A stretch of 64,000 bases of DNA from Micromonospora rhizosphaerae (GTDB lineage: Bacteria > Actinomycetota > Actinomycetes > Mycobacteriales > Micromonosporaceae): NCBI RefSeq assembly GCF_900091465.1, contig NZ_FMHV01000002.1, positions 1,736,001 to 1,800,000 on the forward strand. The letters are read 5' to 3'. The notes beneath the pieces are model-generated. The model was not told where the DNA came from. It ran no database searches and worked only from the letters and a program-made list of their open reading frames with translations. A program made the translations under genes and the position numbers. Below, piece by piece: positions 55,200-64,000 of the stretch (position 1 is the stretch's first letter; each line of letters begins with the position of its first letter).

Positions 55200-55493
55200 A
55201 TGCTGACCGCTGCCCAGGTGCTCGCGGAGAACAACTTCGGTGACACCCGCACGGGTAGTCTGGCCGGGCCGATGGGCCTCTTCCTCATCCTGCTGCTGGG
55301 CACCGCCACCGTCCTGCTGATCCGCAACATGAACGCCCGGCTGCGTCGACTGCCGGACCGGTTCCCCGAGCAGGCCGCTCCGGCCGACGGCGGGCGGACC
55401 GAGGCGGCGGTCGTCGATCCGGCAGACGGGACCGCGTCGCAGGAATCACCCACCAACGCTCCCAACGGCTCCCAGCAGCGCCGAAACGGGTAG
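55200..55493 (+). CDS. Small membrane protein downstream of mca
   Basis: This 97-aa protein starts at ATG 55200 with GGAGGAA upstream. It has a short outer N-terminus (MLTAAQVLAENNFGDTRTGS), one membrane segment (GLFLILLLGTATVLLIRNMN) and a cytoplasmic tail rich in Ala, Pro and Asp. The corresponding gene in mycobacteria (Rv1083, from memory) also follows mca. Function is unknown. Confidence 0.8.
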   Translation: MLTAAQVLAENNFGDTRTGSLAGPMGLFLILLLGTATVLLIRNMNARLRRLPDRFPEQAAPADGGRTEAAVVDPADGTASQESPTNAPNGSQQRRNG

Positions 55494-55513
55494 TCAACGC
55501 ATGATTCACGTCG

Positions 55514-55549
55514 AAGCCGGTCGTCGCCCCCTGTTGCGACCACCGGCTT
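55514..55549 (+). terminator. Hairpin after small membrane protein gene
   Basis: AAGCCGG (55514-55520) pairs with CCGGCTT (55543-55549), and GTCGC (55523-55527) with GCGAC (55536-55540). A short T-run follows. It separates the mca operon from the GGDEF-EAL gene. Confidence 0.75.
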
Positions 55550-55557
55550 TGGCTTAG

Positions 55558-55601
55558 CCTTCCGCCGGGGGACCAAAAGTCCCCGAGCCGTGCGCGGAAG
55601 G
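55558..55601 (+). promoter_or_regulatory. Structured leader upstream of GGDEF-EAL gene
   Basis: CCTTCCGC (55558-55565) and GCGGAAGG (55594-55601) form an outer stem that encloses the hairpin GGGGAC-CAAAA-GTCCCC (55568-55584). The inner part resembles DosR-type GGGAC...GTCCC operators, with a spacer of 5 instead of 4. It may be an operator or a leader RNA. No known c-di-GMP riboswitch consensus is seen. Confidence 0.5.
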
Positions 55602-55671
55602 GGGCGCCGATGACCATCGTGACCGCGGCCCCCCGCCGTGAGCTCGCACCGTCGGCAGCCGGAGTGGATCC

Positions 55672-58203
55672 GTGACCCCCGGCGGCGACGACCATCCGCC
55701 CGATCGGCTGGGCCTGCGGGGGACCCCGCCCCGGGTGCTCCTGCTGACCGCCGTCGTCACGGTCGCCGCCCTGGCGGCCGCCGTGGTGGGCCTGACCGTT
55801 CCCGTGTCGCTCCCCCCGGACGACCCGCTCCCGGCGCCCGCCCGCTTCGGCGTCGCCGTCGCCGTGTTCGCCGCCGCCCAGCTCGCCCGGCTCCAGTTTC
55901 GCACCGCGGCCGGGATGGTCAGCATCACCTGGGGCGAGGCTGCCCTCATCATCTGCCTCTACCTGGTGCCGGCCGGCTGGCTGCCGGCGGCGGCGTTGCT
56001 CGGCACCGGGATCGCCTGGACGGCCATGTCCCTGCTCGCGGACCGTCGGCCCGTGGTCGAACTCGTCCGCATCGCCACCTCGCTGACCGCCGCCACCGCG
56101 CTCGCCGTCGCGGTGGCCGGCGCGCTGGGGCAGCCGCTGCTCGCCGCGCCGACCCCGGCGCTCGCGCTGGCGCTGAGCGCCGGCTCGGTGACGTACCTGC
56201 TCGCGACCGCCTGGCTCGGTGGGGCGTCCCTGGCGCTGCGGCACGGCGTCCCGATCGGACCGCCGCTGCTCGCCGCGCTCCGCGGCAAGCTGCTCATGTT
56301 CGTCGGCAACGTGGCCGTCGGCCTGGTGGTCGTCGCGCTGCTGGAGATCGACGCCCGCTGGCTGCTGCTGCTCCCGCCGCCGCTCTGGTTGCTTCAGCAG
56401 ACCTACCGCCACCGGCTCCGGGCTGACCAGGAGCGGCGCACGTGGCAGGCGTTCGCGGAGGCCACGGCCGCGCTCAACCAGCTCGACGAGCGTCGGGTCG
56501 CCACCGCCGCCGTCACCGGTGCCCGCAGCCTGTTCGGCGCCGATCTGGTCGATGTGGACGTGGCCCGGGGCGACGGCCGGTGGCGGTGCTACCGGGCAGA
56601 CCTGGGTGGTCAGGTGCGCGACCGTGAGGTGGAGGCGCCGGGGCGTACCGAGCCGAGCGAGCACGAGCTGGTCCGCTCGCTGACCGTGGGCAGCGTCGTG
56701 GTTGGCGAGCTGCGGGTCCACTTTCCCCGGTCCGCCCCGCCCACCGCCCGGGAACGGGACGCCGTTGCCGCCTTCGGGGACGCCCTGGCCGCCGCGCTGC
56801 ACGACGCCGCGACCCACCGCGAGCTGCGGCTGGTCACCGCGCGTTCCTCGTACGAGGCGGTGCACGACCAGCTCACCGGGCTGGCCAACCGGGCCGCCAT
56901 GTTGAGCAAGGGCGACCAGGCGCTGCGGCAGCTCGCCCACAACCACCCGGTCGCGCTGCTGCTCCTCGACATCAATCAGTTCAAAGAGGTCAACGACACG
57001 CTCGGGCACGCGGCCGGTGACCAGCTGCTGCGGCTGACCGCCAGCCGGTTGCGGGCGCTCGCCCGCCCGGGGGACCTCCTCGCGCGCCTCGGCGGCGACG
57101 AGTTCGCCCTGCTGTTGACCACGGTGCCGGTGGTCGGCAACCGGACCGCCCCGATGGCGTACGCGCTGCGGCAGGCCCGGGAGATCGCCGAGCGGCTCGC
57201 CGCACCGACCGAGGTGTCCGGGGTGCGGATGTCCGTCGAGGTCTCCGTCGGGGTGGTGGTCGCCGACGCCGGCACCGCCGACCTGACCGAGCTGCTGCGT
57301 CGGGCCGACATCGCGATGTACCAGGCGAAGGAGGGCGGCGGCAGCGTCGCCGCGTACGAAAGCTCCCGGGACGCCGCGAGTACCGACCAGCTGGCGCTGC
57401 TCGCGGAGCTGCGGGAGGCCCTGGATGCCGATGACCAGCTCGTGCTGGCCCTCCAGCCGGCGGTGGACCTGACCACCGGCGCCCCGACCGGGGTGGAGGC
57501 GCTGATCCGCTGGCGGCACCCGCGGCGTGGCTGGCTCGGCCCGGCCGACTTCATCCGGCCGGTGGAGAACAGCGAGCAGCTCGGCGCCTTCACCCGGTAC
57601 GTGCTGGACAAGGCGCTCGCCGTCGCCGCCGACTGGGCCCGTCAGGGGCTCGACGTGCCGATCTCGGTGAACCTCTCGGCGCGTAGCCTGCTCGATCCCC
57701 GGCTGCCGGCGGAGATTGCCGAGGCGCTGCGCCGGCACCAGGTGCCGCCGCGCCGGTTGGTCCTGGAGATCACCGAGACCGTCGTGATGAGCGAACTGGA
57801 AATCATCGACGAGGTGCTCGCCACGCTTCGGTCGATGGGAGTGCGGCTCTCGGTCGACGACTTCGGCACCGGGTTCTCGTCGCTGACCTTCCTGACCCGG
57901 ATCGCCGTGGACGAGCTCAAGGTCGACCGCTCCTTCGTGATCCGGATGGTCGACTCGCCGGAGGCGGCGGCGATCGTCCGGACCACCGTCGGGCTCGCCC
58001 ATGAGCTGGGGCTGCGGGTGGTGGCCGAGGGGGTGGAGACCGCCGAGCAGCGGTCCGCCCTGGCCGAGTTGGGCTGCACGGCCGCCCAGGGCTACCACTT
58101 CTTCAAGCCGATGCCGGCGGACAAGATCGGCGCGGTGCTGGGGTCGCTGCTCGACTCTGCCCAGGGCAACGTCTTCCCGCTTCGCGCCGACGGCGCCTCC
58201 TGA
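55672..58203 (+). CDS. GGDEF-EAL membrane protein, c-di-GMP metabolism
   Basis: This 843-aa protein starts at GTG 55672. The N-terminal half has about seven membrane segments (residues 22-245), then a GAF-like region (255-370). The GGDEF domain has [14 protein letters not shown] and [14 protein letters not shown] near 473, catalytic residues intact. The EAL domain has [14 protein letters not shown] near 606, [27 protein letters not shown] and [11 protein letters not shown], also intact. Both synthesis and degradation of c-di-GMP are possible. It interrupts the conserved order between the mca cluster and the DUF255 gene. Confidence 0.95.
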   Translation: MTPGGDDHPPDRLGLRGTPPRVLLLTAVVTVAALAAAVVGLTVPVSLPPDDPLPAPARFGVAVAVFAAAQLARLQFRTAAGMVSITWGEAALIICLYLVPAGWLPAAALLGTGIAWTAMSLLADRRPVVELVRIATSLTAATALAVAVAGALGQPLLAAPTPALALALSAGSVTYLLATAWLGGASLALRHGVPIGPPLLAALRGKLLMFVGNVAVGLVVVALLEIDARWLLLLPPPLWLLQQTYRHRLRADQERRTWQAFAEATAALNQLDERRVATAAVTGARSLFGADLVDVDVARGDGRWRCYRADLGGQVRDREVEAPGRTEPSEHELVRSLTVGSVVVGELRVHFPRSAPPTARERDAVAAFGDALAAALHDAATHRELRLVTARSSYEAVHDQLTGLANRAAMLSKGDQALRQLAHNHPVALLLLDINQFKEVNDTLGHAAGDQLLRLTASRLRALARPGDLLARLGGDEFALLLTTVPVVGNRTAPMAYALRQAREIAERLAAPTEVSGVRMSVEVSVGVVVADAGTADLTELLRRADIAMYQAKEGGGSVAAYESSRDAASTDQLALLAELREALDADDQLVLALQPAVDLTTGAPTGVEALIRWRHPRRGWLGPADFIRPVENSEQLGAFTRYVLDKALAVAADWARQGLDVPISVNLSARSLLDPRLPAEIAEALRRHQVPPRRLVLEITETVVMSELEIIDEVLATLRSMGVRLSVDDFGTGFSSLTFLTRIAVDELKVDRSFVIRMVDSPEAAAIVRTTVGLAHELGLRVVAEGVETAEQRSALAELGCTAAQGYHFFKPMPADKIGAVLGSLLDSAQGNVFPLRADGAS

Positions 58204-58262
58204 CCCGCCGCCGACCCCTGGAGCGCCCGGCGGGGACGCCTGCTGCTGGTTATGGTCGTCGG

Positions 58263-60299
<2,037 letters not shown>

Positions 60300-60307
60300 T
60301 CCGGGGG

Positions 60308-60961
60308 TCAGGGCCAGAGCAGCTCCCGCTCCCACCCGTGGTCGGTCCGCCGGTAGCGCAGCCGGACGTGCCGGCGCTCGGGGTCGGCCTGCCAGAACTC
60401 GACCGTCTCCGGCGCCACCGCGTACACGGTGTGTGACTCGGCGACCAGGCCGGGTTCGGCGGCCAGCCGGGCGCGCACGTCGGCCAGCTCCCGGTCCAGC
60501 TCGGCCCGGTCGGTGAGGACGGCGCTCTGCCGACCGGCCAGGGTGGCGATCCGGGAGCCCTCCGGCCGGGCCAGGAAGTCCTGCCGGGAAACGTCCGGGT
60601 CGGCCGGCACGGTGGTGCCGCGTACCCGGACCTGGCGGCCCTGCTCCCGCCAGTGGAAGCTGAGCGCGACCCGAGGATTCGTGGCGAGCTGGCGTCCCTT
60701 GGCGCTGACCGAGCTGGTCGCGAAGTGCCAGCCCGTGGCGTCGAGGTCCTTGAGGATCAGCACCCGGGCGTCCGGCGCGCCGTCGGCGTCGACGGTCGAC
60801 AGGGTCATCGCGTGCGGTTCGTCCACGCCGGCGGCCACGGCCTCGGCGAGCCAGTCGGCGAAGAGCGCCGTCGGCTCCGCCGGCACGGTGGCCGGGTCGA
60901 AGGAGGGCATCTGTTGGGCCAGCACCGGCAGGGCGCGAAGCATCTCGCGGGTGGTCATCAT
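60308..60961 (-). CDS. pdxH: Pyridoxamine 5'-phosphate oxidase
   Basis: This 217-aa FMN protein starts at ATG 60961 (ATG 60958 also possible). FMN-binding PDARVLILKDLDATGWHFAT, SVSAKGRQLATNPRVALSF and the C-terminal VEFWQADPERRHVRLRYRR match PdxH. It makes pyridoxal 5'-phosphate, cofactor for Cbs, MetB and IlvA encoded in this window. It ends 9 bp beyond the DUF255 stop and converges with it. Confidence 0.88.
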   Translation of the reverse strand: MMTTREMLRALPVLAQQMPSFDPATVPAEPTALFADWLAEAVAAGVDEPHAMTLSTVDADGAPDARVLILKDLDATGWHFATSSVSAKGRQLATNPRVALSFHWREQGRQVRVRGTTVPADPDVSRQDFLARPEGSRIATLAGRQSAVLTDRAELDRELADVRARLAAEPGLVAESHTVYAVAPETVEFWQADPERRHVRLRYRRTDHGWERELLWP

Positions 60962-60968
60962 CCCACGA

Positions 60969-61601
60969 TCATCCCAGCCGCCGACTCCGCTCGCCTCGGC
61001 GCGGGTTGCCGCCGTCGGCCGCCGGTCCGCTTGCGGCGTCGCTCCGAGCATCCTCGGGGGCGGCCGTCGGGCCGCGCAGCGCGGGTGGCAGGGCGTCGAA
61101 CCAGTCGAGCGCCGCCCGCTCGTACGCCAGGCCGAAGCGCAGGGTGGCCACCGAGTACGGGTCGACGGCGGCCGCGTCGGCCGGCAGCGCGGCGGCGACC
61201 TGCTCGTACCCGGCCAGCCGCTCGGCATGGGCGGCCCGGTGCTGAGCGAGGAAGTCGGCCAGCCGGCCCGGCGGCAGGTGCCGGCCGAAGAGCACGGTGA
61301 GCAGCAGGGGGAACCGGATGGTCTCCTCGGCCGGCGGTCGGGCGGCCCATTCGGCGAAGGCGGCCCGGCCGGCGTCGGTGATCTCGTACGGCTGCCGGTC
61401 GCGGCGGCCGCGCTCGCCCGCCCGGACAAGTCCGGCCGTGCCCATCGCGGCCAGCTCCCGGTAGACCTGGCTCTGCGTCAGCGACCAGAACGCGCCGATC
61501 CGCTGCTCCGCGACCGCCACCAGGTCCCACCCGGTCATCGGACCGTCGTGCAGGAAGCCGAGCAGCGAGGCGGCGGTGGCGTTCAACGGCCGGGTGGTCA
61601 T
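60969..61601 (-). CDS. PadR-type transcriptional regulator
   Basis: This 210-aa protein starts at ATG 61601 with AAGGAG upstream. The winged helix has ASLLGFLHDGPMTGWDLVAV, FWSLTQSQVYRELAAMGTAG and RDRQPYEITDAGRAAFAEWA. The C-terminal PadR_C-like helix (residues about 90-180) binds ligand in the family. The C-terminal tail is basic. It is divergent from the DUF2306-like gene, with twin operators between, so it probably represses both. The stop is 8 bp from pdxH. Confidence 0.9.
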   Translation of the reverse strand: MTTRPLNATAASLLGFLHDGPMTGWDLVAVAEQRIGAFWSLTQSQVYRELAAMGTAGLVRAGERGRRDRQPYEITDAGRAAFAEWAARPPAEETIRFPLLLTVLFGRHLPPGRLADFLAQHRAAHAERLAGYEQVAAALPADAAAVDPYSVATLRFGLAYERAALDWFDALPPALRGPTAAPEDARSDAASGPAADGGNPRRGERSRRLG

Positions 61602-61623
61602 GGCGGACTCCTTCGATTTCACT

Positions 61624-61684
61624 TGACATCCCATTGTGTCAGGTTGGAGGATGAAACGCATCGACCTCCCACAGTGGGATGTCA
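61624..61684. promoter_or_regulatory. Twin inverted operators between divergent PadR gene and membrane gene
   Basis: TGACATCCCATTGTGTCA (61624-61641) is itself a TGACA-N8-TGTCA dyad. The inverse copy CACAGTGGGATGTCA (61670-61684) carries a single mismatch to it over 14 bp. TCCCACAGTGGGA (61667-61679) is also a perfect palindrome. TTGACA at 61623 may be a -35 box. Binding by the PadR protein to both would block both promoters. Confidence 0.75.
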
Positions 61685-61696
61685 GGGGAGGGCGTC

Positions 61697-62170
61697 ATGC
61701 ACACCGTTCTCGTCCTGATCCACGCCGTCAGCGGCACCATCGGGCTGCTGCTCGCCCTGCCGGTGCTGCTCGCCCCGAAGCGCCGGGGCCGGCACACCCT
61801 GCTCGGCCGGGTCTACGCGGGGGCCGCCGTCGGCCTGAGCCTGAGCGCCTTCGGCCTCTTCGCCTTCGACCCGGCCCGGCTCTGGGGGCTGGCCCTCCTG
61901 GGTGCGTTGACCCTCGGCTGGCTGGTCGGCGGGCTCTGGTTCGCCCGCCGCCGCCCGCGCGGCCTCGGCGGCCGGGGCTGGCGGATCTGGCACCTCAACC
62001 TGATGGGCAGCACCGTGATCGCCTTCGTCACCGGGTTCGCGGTGCAGATGACCGACGGCAACCCCGTCGCCTGGCTGGCGCCCACCGTGATCGGCTCGGT
62101 CCTGATCGCCCGCCGGACCGCCCGTGAGGTGACCCGCGGCCCCCGCCGCGTCGTAGTGGAAGCCGGCTGA
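61697..62170 (+). CDS. DUF2306-like four-helix membrane protein
   Basis: This 157-aa protein starts at ATG 61697 with GGGGAGGG upstream. Four hydrophobic segments are seen: VLVLIHAVSGTIGLLLALPV, RVYAGAAVGLSLSAFGLFAF, LLGALTLGWLVGGLWFARRR and STVIAFVTGFAVQM. HTLLGRVYAGA matches the DUF2306-like family with conserved His. It is probably the target of the adjacent PadR regulator. Function is unknown. Confidence 0.75.
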   Translation: MHTVLVLIHAVSGTIGLLLALPVLLAPKRRGRHTLLGRVYAGAAVGLSLSAFGLFAFDPARLWGLALLGALTLGWLVGGLWFARRRPRGLGGRGWRIWHLNLMGSTVIAFVTGFAVQMTDGNPVAWLAPTVIGSVLIARRTAREVTRGPRRVVVEAG

Positions 62171-62307
62171 CAGCCGAGCTGCGGTTGCGCCCGAGAAGGG
62201 CCTGATGGGCTTTCCGTCCGGTTCTGCGCGAATTGCGGGTATTGTGGCGACGAGGTCGCATCGCCGACCCGCAGCTCACCCAGCGCATCAGACCTGATGG
62301 AGGAACG

Positions 62308-62934
62308 TTGTCCGATCTCGTGATTCTGGCTCCGCACATGGACGACGAGACGCTCGGCTGTGGCGGTCTCCTCGCGCTCGCCAGCGACCCCCTTGTGGTC
62401 TTCGCCGTCCGTACGAACGTGCCCGACAGCGACATCGACGAGGTCGCACAGCTGCTGGGTTTCCGCTACAAGGTGCTCTATGAAAAGGAGTACGACTCCA
62501 GACTGCAGCAGGTCGACCGGTCGGAGCTGATCCGCCGGTTCGAGGACGTGCTGCACGACGAACGACCCCAGCAGGTGCTGATCCCCGAGCCGTCCTATCA
62601 CCAGGACCACGTCACCGTGTATGAGTGCGGCATCGCCGCGACCCGTCCCTTGTCGCGCCGCGGCTACACCGCGCCGTTTGTGGCGACGTACGAGTATCCC
62701 GGTTCGGCGTGGAGCCGCAGCGGGCGCGAGTCGGAGCTGAACTACTTCGTCGACACCACCGGCGTGCACAAGCTCAAGCTGGATGCAATCACCGTTTACG
62801 AACGGTCGCAGCAGGGCCGGGACATGGTGACCCGGGAGGTGGTGGACGCGTGGGCGCGTCTGCGCGGCGAGGCCGTGGGACTCCCCTTCGCCGAGGGATT
62901 CCGGGTGCTACGCCAGGTGGCGCCGTGCGGGTGA
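62308..62934 (+). CDS. PIG-L family deacetylase
   Basis: This 208-aa LmbE-fold protein starts at TTG 62308, following GGAGGAACG. The zinc motif is LAPHMDDETLGCGGLLALAS near residue 8, and SYHQDHVTVYECGIAATRPL holds the third ligand. It is much shorter than Mca and lacks its subfamily motifs, so it acts on a different N-acetyl sugar. The GTGA overlap with WbqC suggests a two-gene sugar-modification unit. Confidence 0.9.
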   Translation: MSDLVILAPHMDDETLGCGGLLALASDPLVVFAVRTNVPDSDIDEVAQLLGFRYKVLYEKEYDSRLQQVDRSELIRRFEDVLHDERPQQVLIPEPSYHQDHVTVYECGIAATRPLSRRGYTAPFVATYEYPGSAWSRSGRESELNYFVDTTGVHKLKLDAITVYERSQQGRDMVTREVVDAWARLRGEAVGLPFAEGFRVLRQVAPCG

Positions 62935-63593
62935 TGATTCTCCAGCCGACGTACTGGGCCCGGTGCCATTTCTGGAACCGTTACCTGAACGCCGATGTGT
63001 TCGTCTGGCTGGATCATGTGCAGTTCGCGCGGTCGCGCACCAAGTGGGAGGACCGCACGGTCGTGGAGTCGCGCGCCGGAGAGCCCATCTGCCTGCGCCT
63101 GCCGCTGCGGGGCACGCGTAACGTGCCGTGGCGGGATGCGGGCCTTAACGACGGGTGGCGCAAACACGGTCTCACGATGCGCCACTGCTACGGCAAGGCC
63201 ATCGGTTGGCACGAGCTCGAGCCCGCAATGGACGCGGTGTACGGCTCGGAGGTCAGCCGTATCGAGGAGGTGTGCTGGCGGAGCTTCGAGCAGGTGACGA
63301 AGCTTTTCGGGAATCCCACGCGGGTAGTGCGCAGCTCGACGCTCAATCCGGTTTCGGCCAAGGGCGAGCTGATGCTGGAGCTCGTCCAGCGGGTCGGCGG
63401 CACCCGATACGTCACCGGCGAGCCAGGGGCGACGTACCTCGACCAGGAGGCGTTCCGGCGCGCCGGCGTCGAAATCGAGATCCAGCGCTGGACGGCGCCG
63501 CGCACCGGCCGAGGGCTCAGCAACCCGTCGGTCGTGCATCTGATCGCTGAGCACGGTGCCGCCGCGGCGGTCAAGATGCTCCGCGCGGCTTGA
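62931..63593 (+). CDS. WbqC-like family protein
   Basis: This 220-aa protein starts at GTG 62931 in a GTGA overlap (GTG 62925 or ATG 62934 also possible). It reads MILQPTYWARCHFWNRYLNA, DVFVWLDHVQFARSRTKWED and TRYVTGEPGATYLDQEAFRR, the WbqC fold. Members occur in O-antigen and antibiotic sugar clusters and are thought to act as acyl or aminoacyl transferases. With the deacetylase upstream, deacetylation followed by N-acylation of a sugar is a reasonable guess. Confidence 0.88.
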   Translation: MMILQPTYWARCHFWNRYLNADVFVWLDHVQFARSRTKWEDRTVVESRAGEPICLRLPLRGTRNVPWRDAGLNDGWRKHGLTMRHCYGKAIGWHELEPAMDAVYGSEVSRIEEVCWRSFEQVTKLFGNPTRVVRSSTLNPVSAKGELMLELVQRVGGTRYVTGEPGATYLDQEAFRRAGVEIEIQRWTAPRTGRGLSNPSVVHLIAEHGAAAAVKMLRAA

Positions 63594-63760
63594 CCCGCAG
63601 CGGACGCCGGACGATCACCGGGAGCGCCGGGACGGTCGGTCGGCGTCCGGCGAAGCCGGCCACCATCGAGGATTTGCCCGTCCTACCGTCGTGCCAGTCG
63701 GCGGCCGGTCCGGCCCTCGCCGACGGTGGGCGTCGGTTTCCCGGATAGTCTGGGGCCGCT

Positions 63761-64000
63761 ATGGATTCCCGTACCGGACTGCCTGTTGTCGGCATGGTGG
63801 GCGGAGGGCAGCTGGCCCGGATGACCCACCAGGCCGCGATCGCCCTCGGCCAGTCGCTGCGCGTGCTGGCACTCGCCCCGGACGACGGCGCCGCGCTGGT
63901 CGCGGCCGACGTCCAGTACGGCGACCACACCGACCTGGCCGCGCTGCGCACCTTCGCCAAGGGCTGCGACGTGGTCACCTTCGACCACGAGCACGTGCCG
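63761..64000 (+). CDS. purK: PurK, N-terminal part (runs off window)
   Basis: This frame starts at ATG 63761 and is open to the edge, 80 codons. It reads MDSRTGLPVVGMVGGGQLAR, MTHQAAIALGQSLRVLALAP and GCDVVTFDHEHVP, the nucleotide-binding start of 5-(carboxyamino)imidazole ribonucleotide synthase, which carboxylates AIR with ATP in purine synthesis. TAGTCT near 63746-63751 may be a -10 box for a short or absent leader. The ATP-grasp core lies beyond the window. Confidence 0.93.
   Translation, partial: MDSRTGLPVVGMVGGGQLARMTHQAAIALGQSLRVLALAPDDGAALVAADVQYGDHTDLAALRTFAKGCDVVTFDHEHVP

Noticed and set aside
55555..55605. c-di-GMP riboswitch before the GGDEF-EAL gene
   Set aside because: A nested stem is present, but the conserved GEMM core and tetraloop receptor are not visible.

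Overview
The window is a 64-kb piece of a very GC-rich actinobacterial chromosome, most likely Micromonospora or a close relative (Micromonosporaceae). Signs of this are the strong G/C bias at third codon positions, frequent GTG and some TTG starts, many start/stop overlaps of the ATGA or GTGA type, a mycothiol conjugate amidase (mca), PadR/HAAS and MoxR/DUF58 clusters, and dispersed GGGGCCC-rich palindromes. From memory, the gene order follows two blocks of the Mycobacterium tuberculosis map: Rv1020-Rv1026 (mfd, mazG, eno, ftsB, DUF501, ppx) and Rv1074-Rv1084 (thiolase, SGNH hydrolases, cbs, metB, greA, DUF4307, mca, small membrane protein, DUF255). It is core chromosome with accessory insertions, not a plasmid or prophage.

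Layout. 1-8 kb: 5' part of a cyclase-family gene (-), mfd, a SurA-like lipoprotein, mazG and a DUF885 peptidase, separated by long dispersed palindromes. 8-15 kb: nudC and a lipoprotein (-), then eno, ftsB, DUF501, a GNAT acetyltransferase and ppx, interrupted by a scar where an esterase remnant meets a truncated ArsR-type regulator. 14.7-16.4 kb: two toxin-antitoxin loci. One is a CopG-like/Doc cassette inserted into the 3' end of ppx. The other is a RelE/HigB-Xre pair whose toxin carries a one-base frameshift. 16.4-20.7 kb: LysE exporter, PadR-HAAS pair, LppU-like protein, dienelactone hydrolase and type-5 uracil-DNA glycosylase. 20.7-25.2 kb: a DUF4129/MoxR/DUF58 operon with a 59-bp triple tandem repeat. 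25-33.7 kb: NDH-2, a large membrane protein, tRNA-Leu(UAA) (the bldA-type tRNA), two tandem Bax-inhibitor-1 proteins, a CYTH-CHAD protein and a thiolase. 33.7-40.1 kb: two SGNH hydrolases, DUF1232, cbs, an HtrA-like protease, GNAT and rnz, the last preceded by a possible 12-codon leader peptide. 40.5-45.2 kb: a three-gene operon for the osmoprotectant N-acetylglutaminylglutamine amide (NAGGN). 45.3-51.5 kb: a decaying stretch with an msrA 3' duplicate, an AbiEii remnant and a frameshifted DUF4328 gene among intact YCII, msrA, HIT, metB and amidase genes. 51.6-64 kb: ilvA, greA, DUF4307, mca, a small membrane protein, a GGDEF-EAL protein, a DUF255 thioredoxin-like protein, pdxH, a PadR regulator with divergent twin operators, PIG-L deacetylase plus WbqC, and the start of purK.

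How genes work together. mfd and the UDG act in DNA repair. mazG, nudC and ppx handle nucleotide and polyphosphate turnover. cbs and metB supply transsulfuration. mca and msrA serve thiol and redox defence. The NAGGN operon addresses osmotic stress. The GGDEF-EAL protein sets c-di-GMP level. The most unusual items are the precise 20-bp duplication flanking the Doc cassette, the toxin frameshift that fuses toxin and antitoxin reading frames, and the structured leader upstream of rnz.
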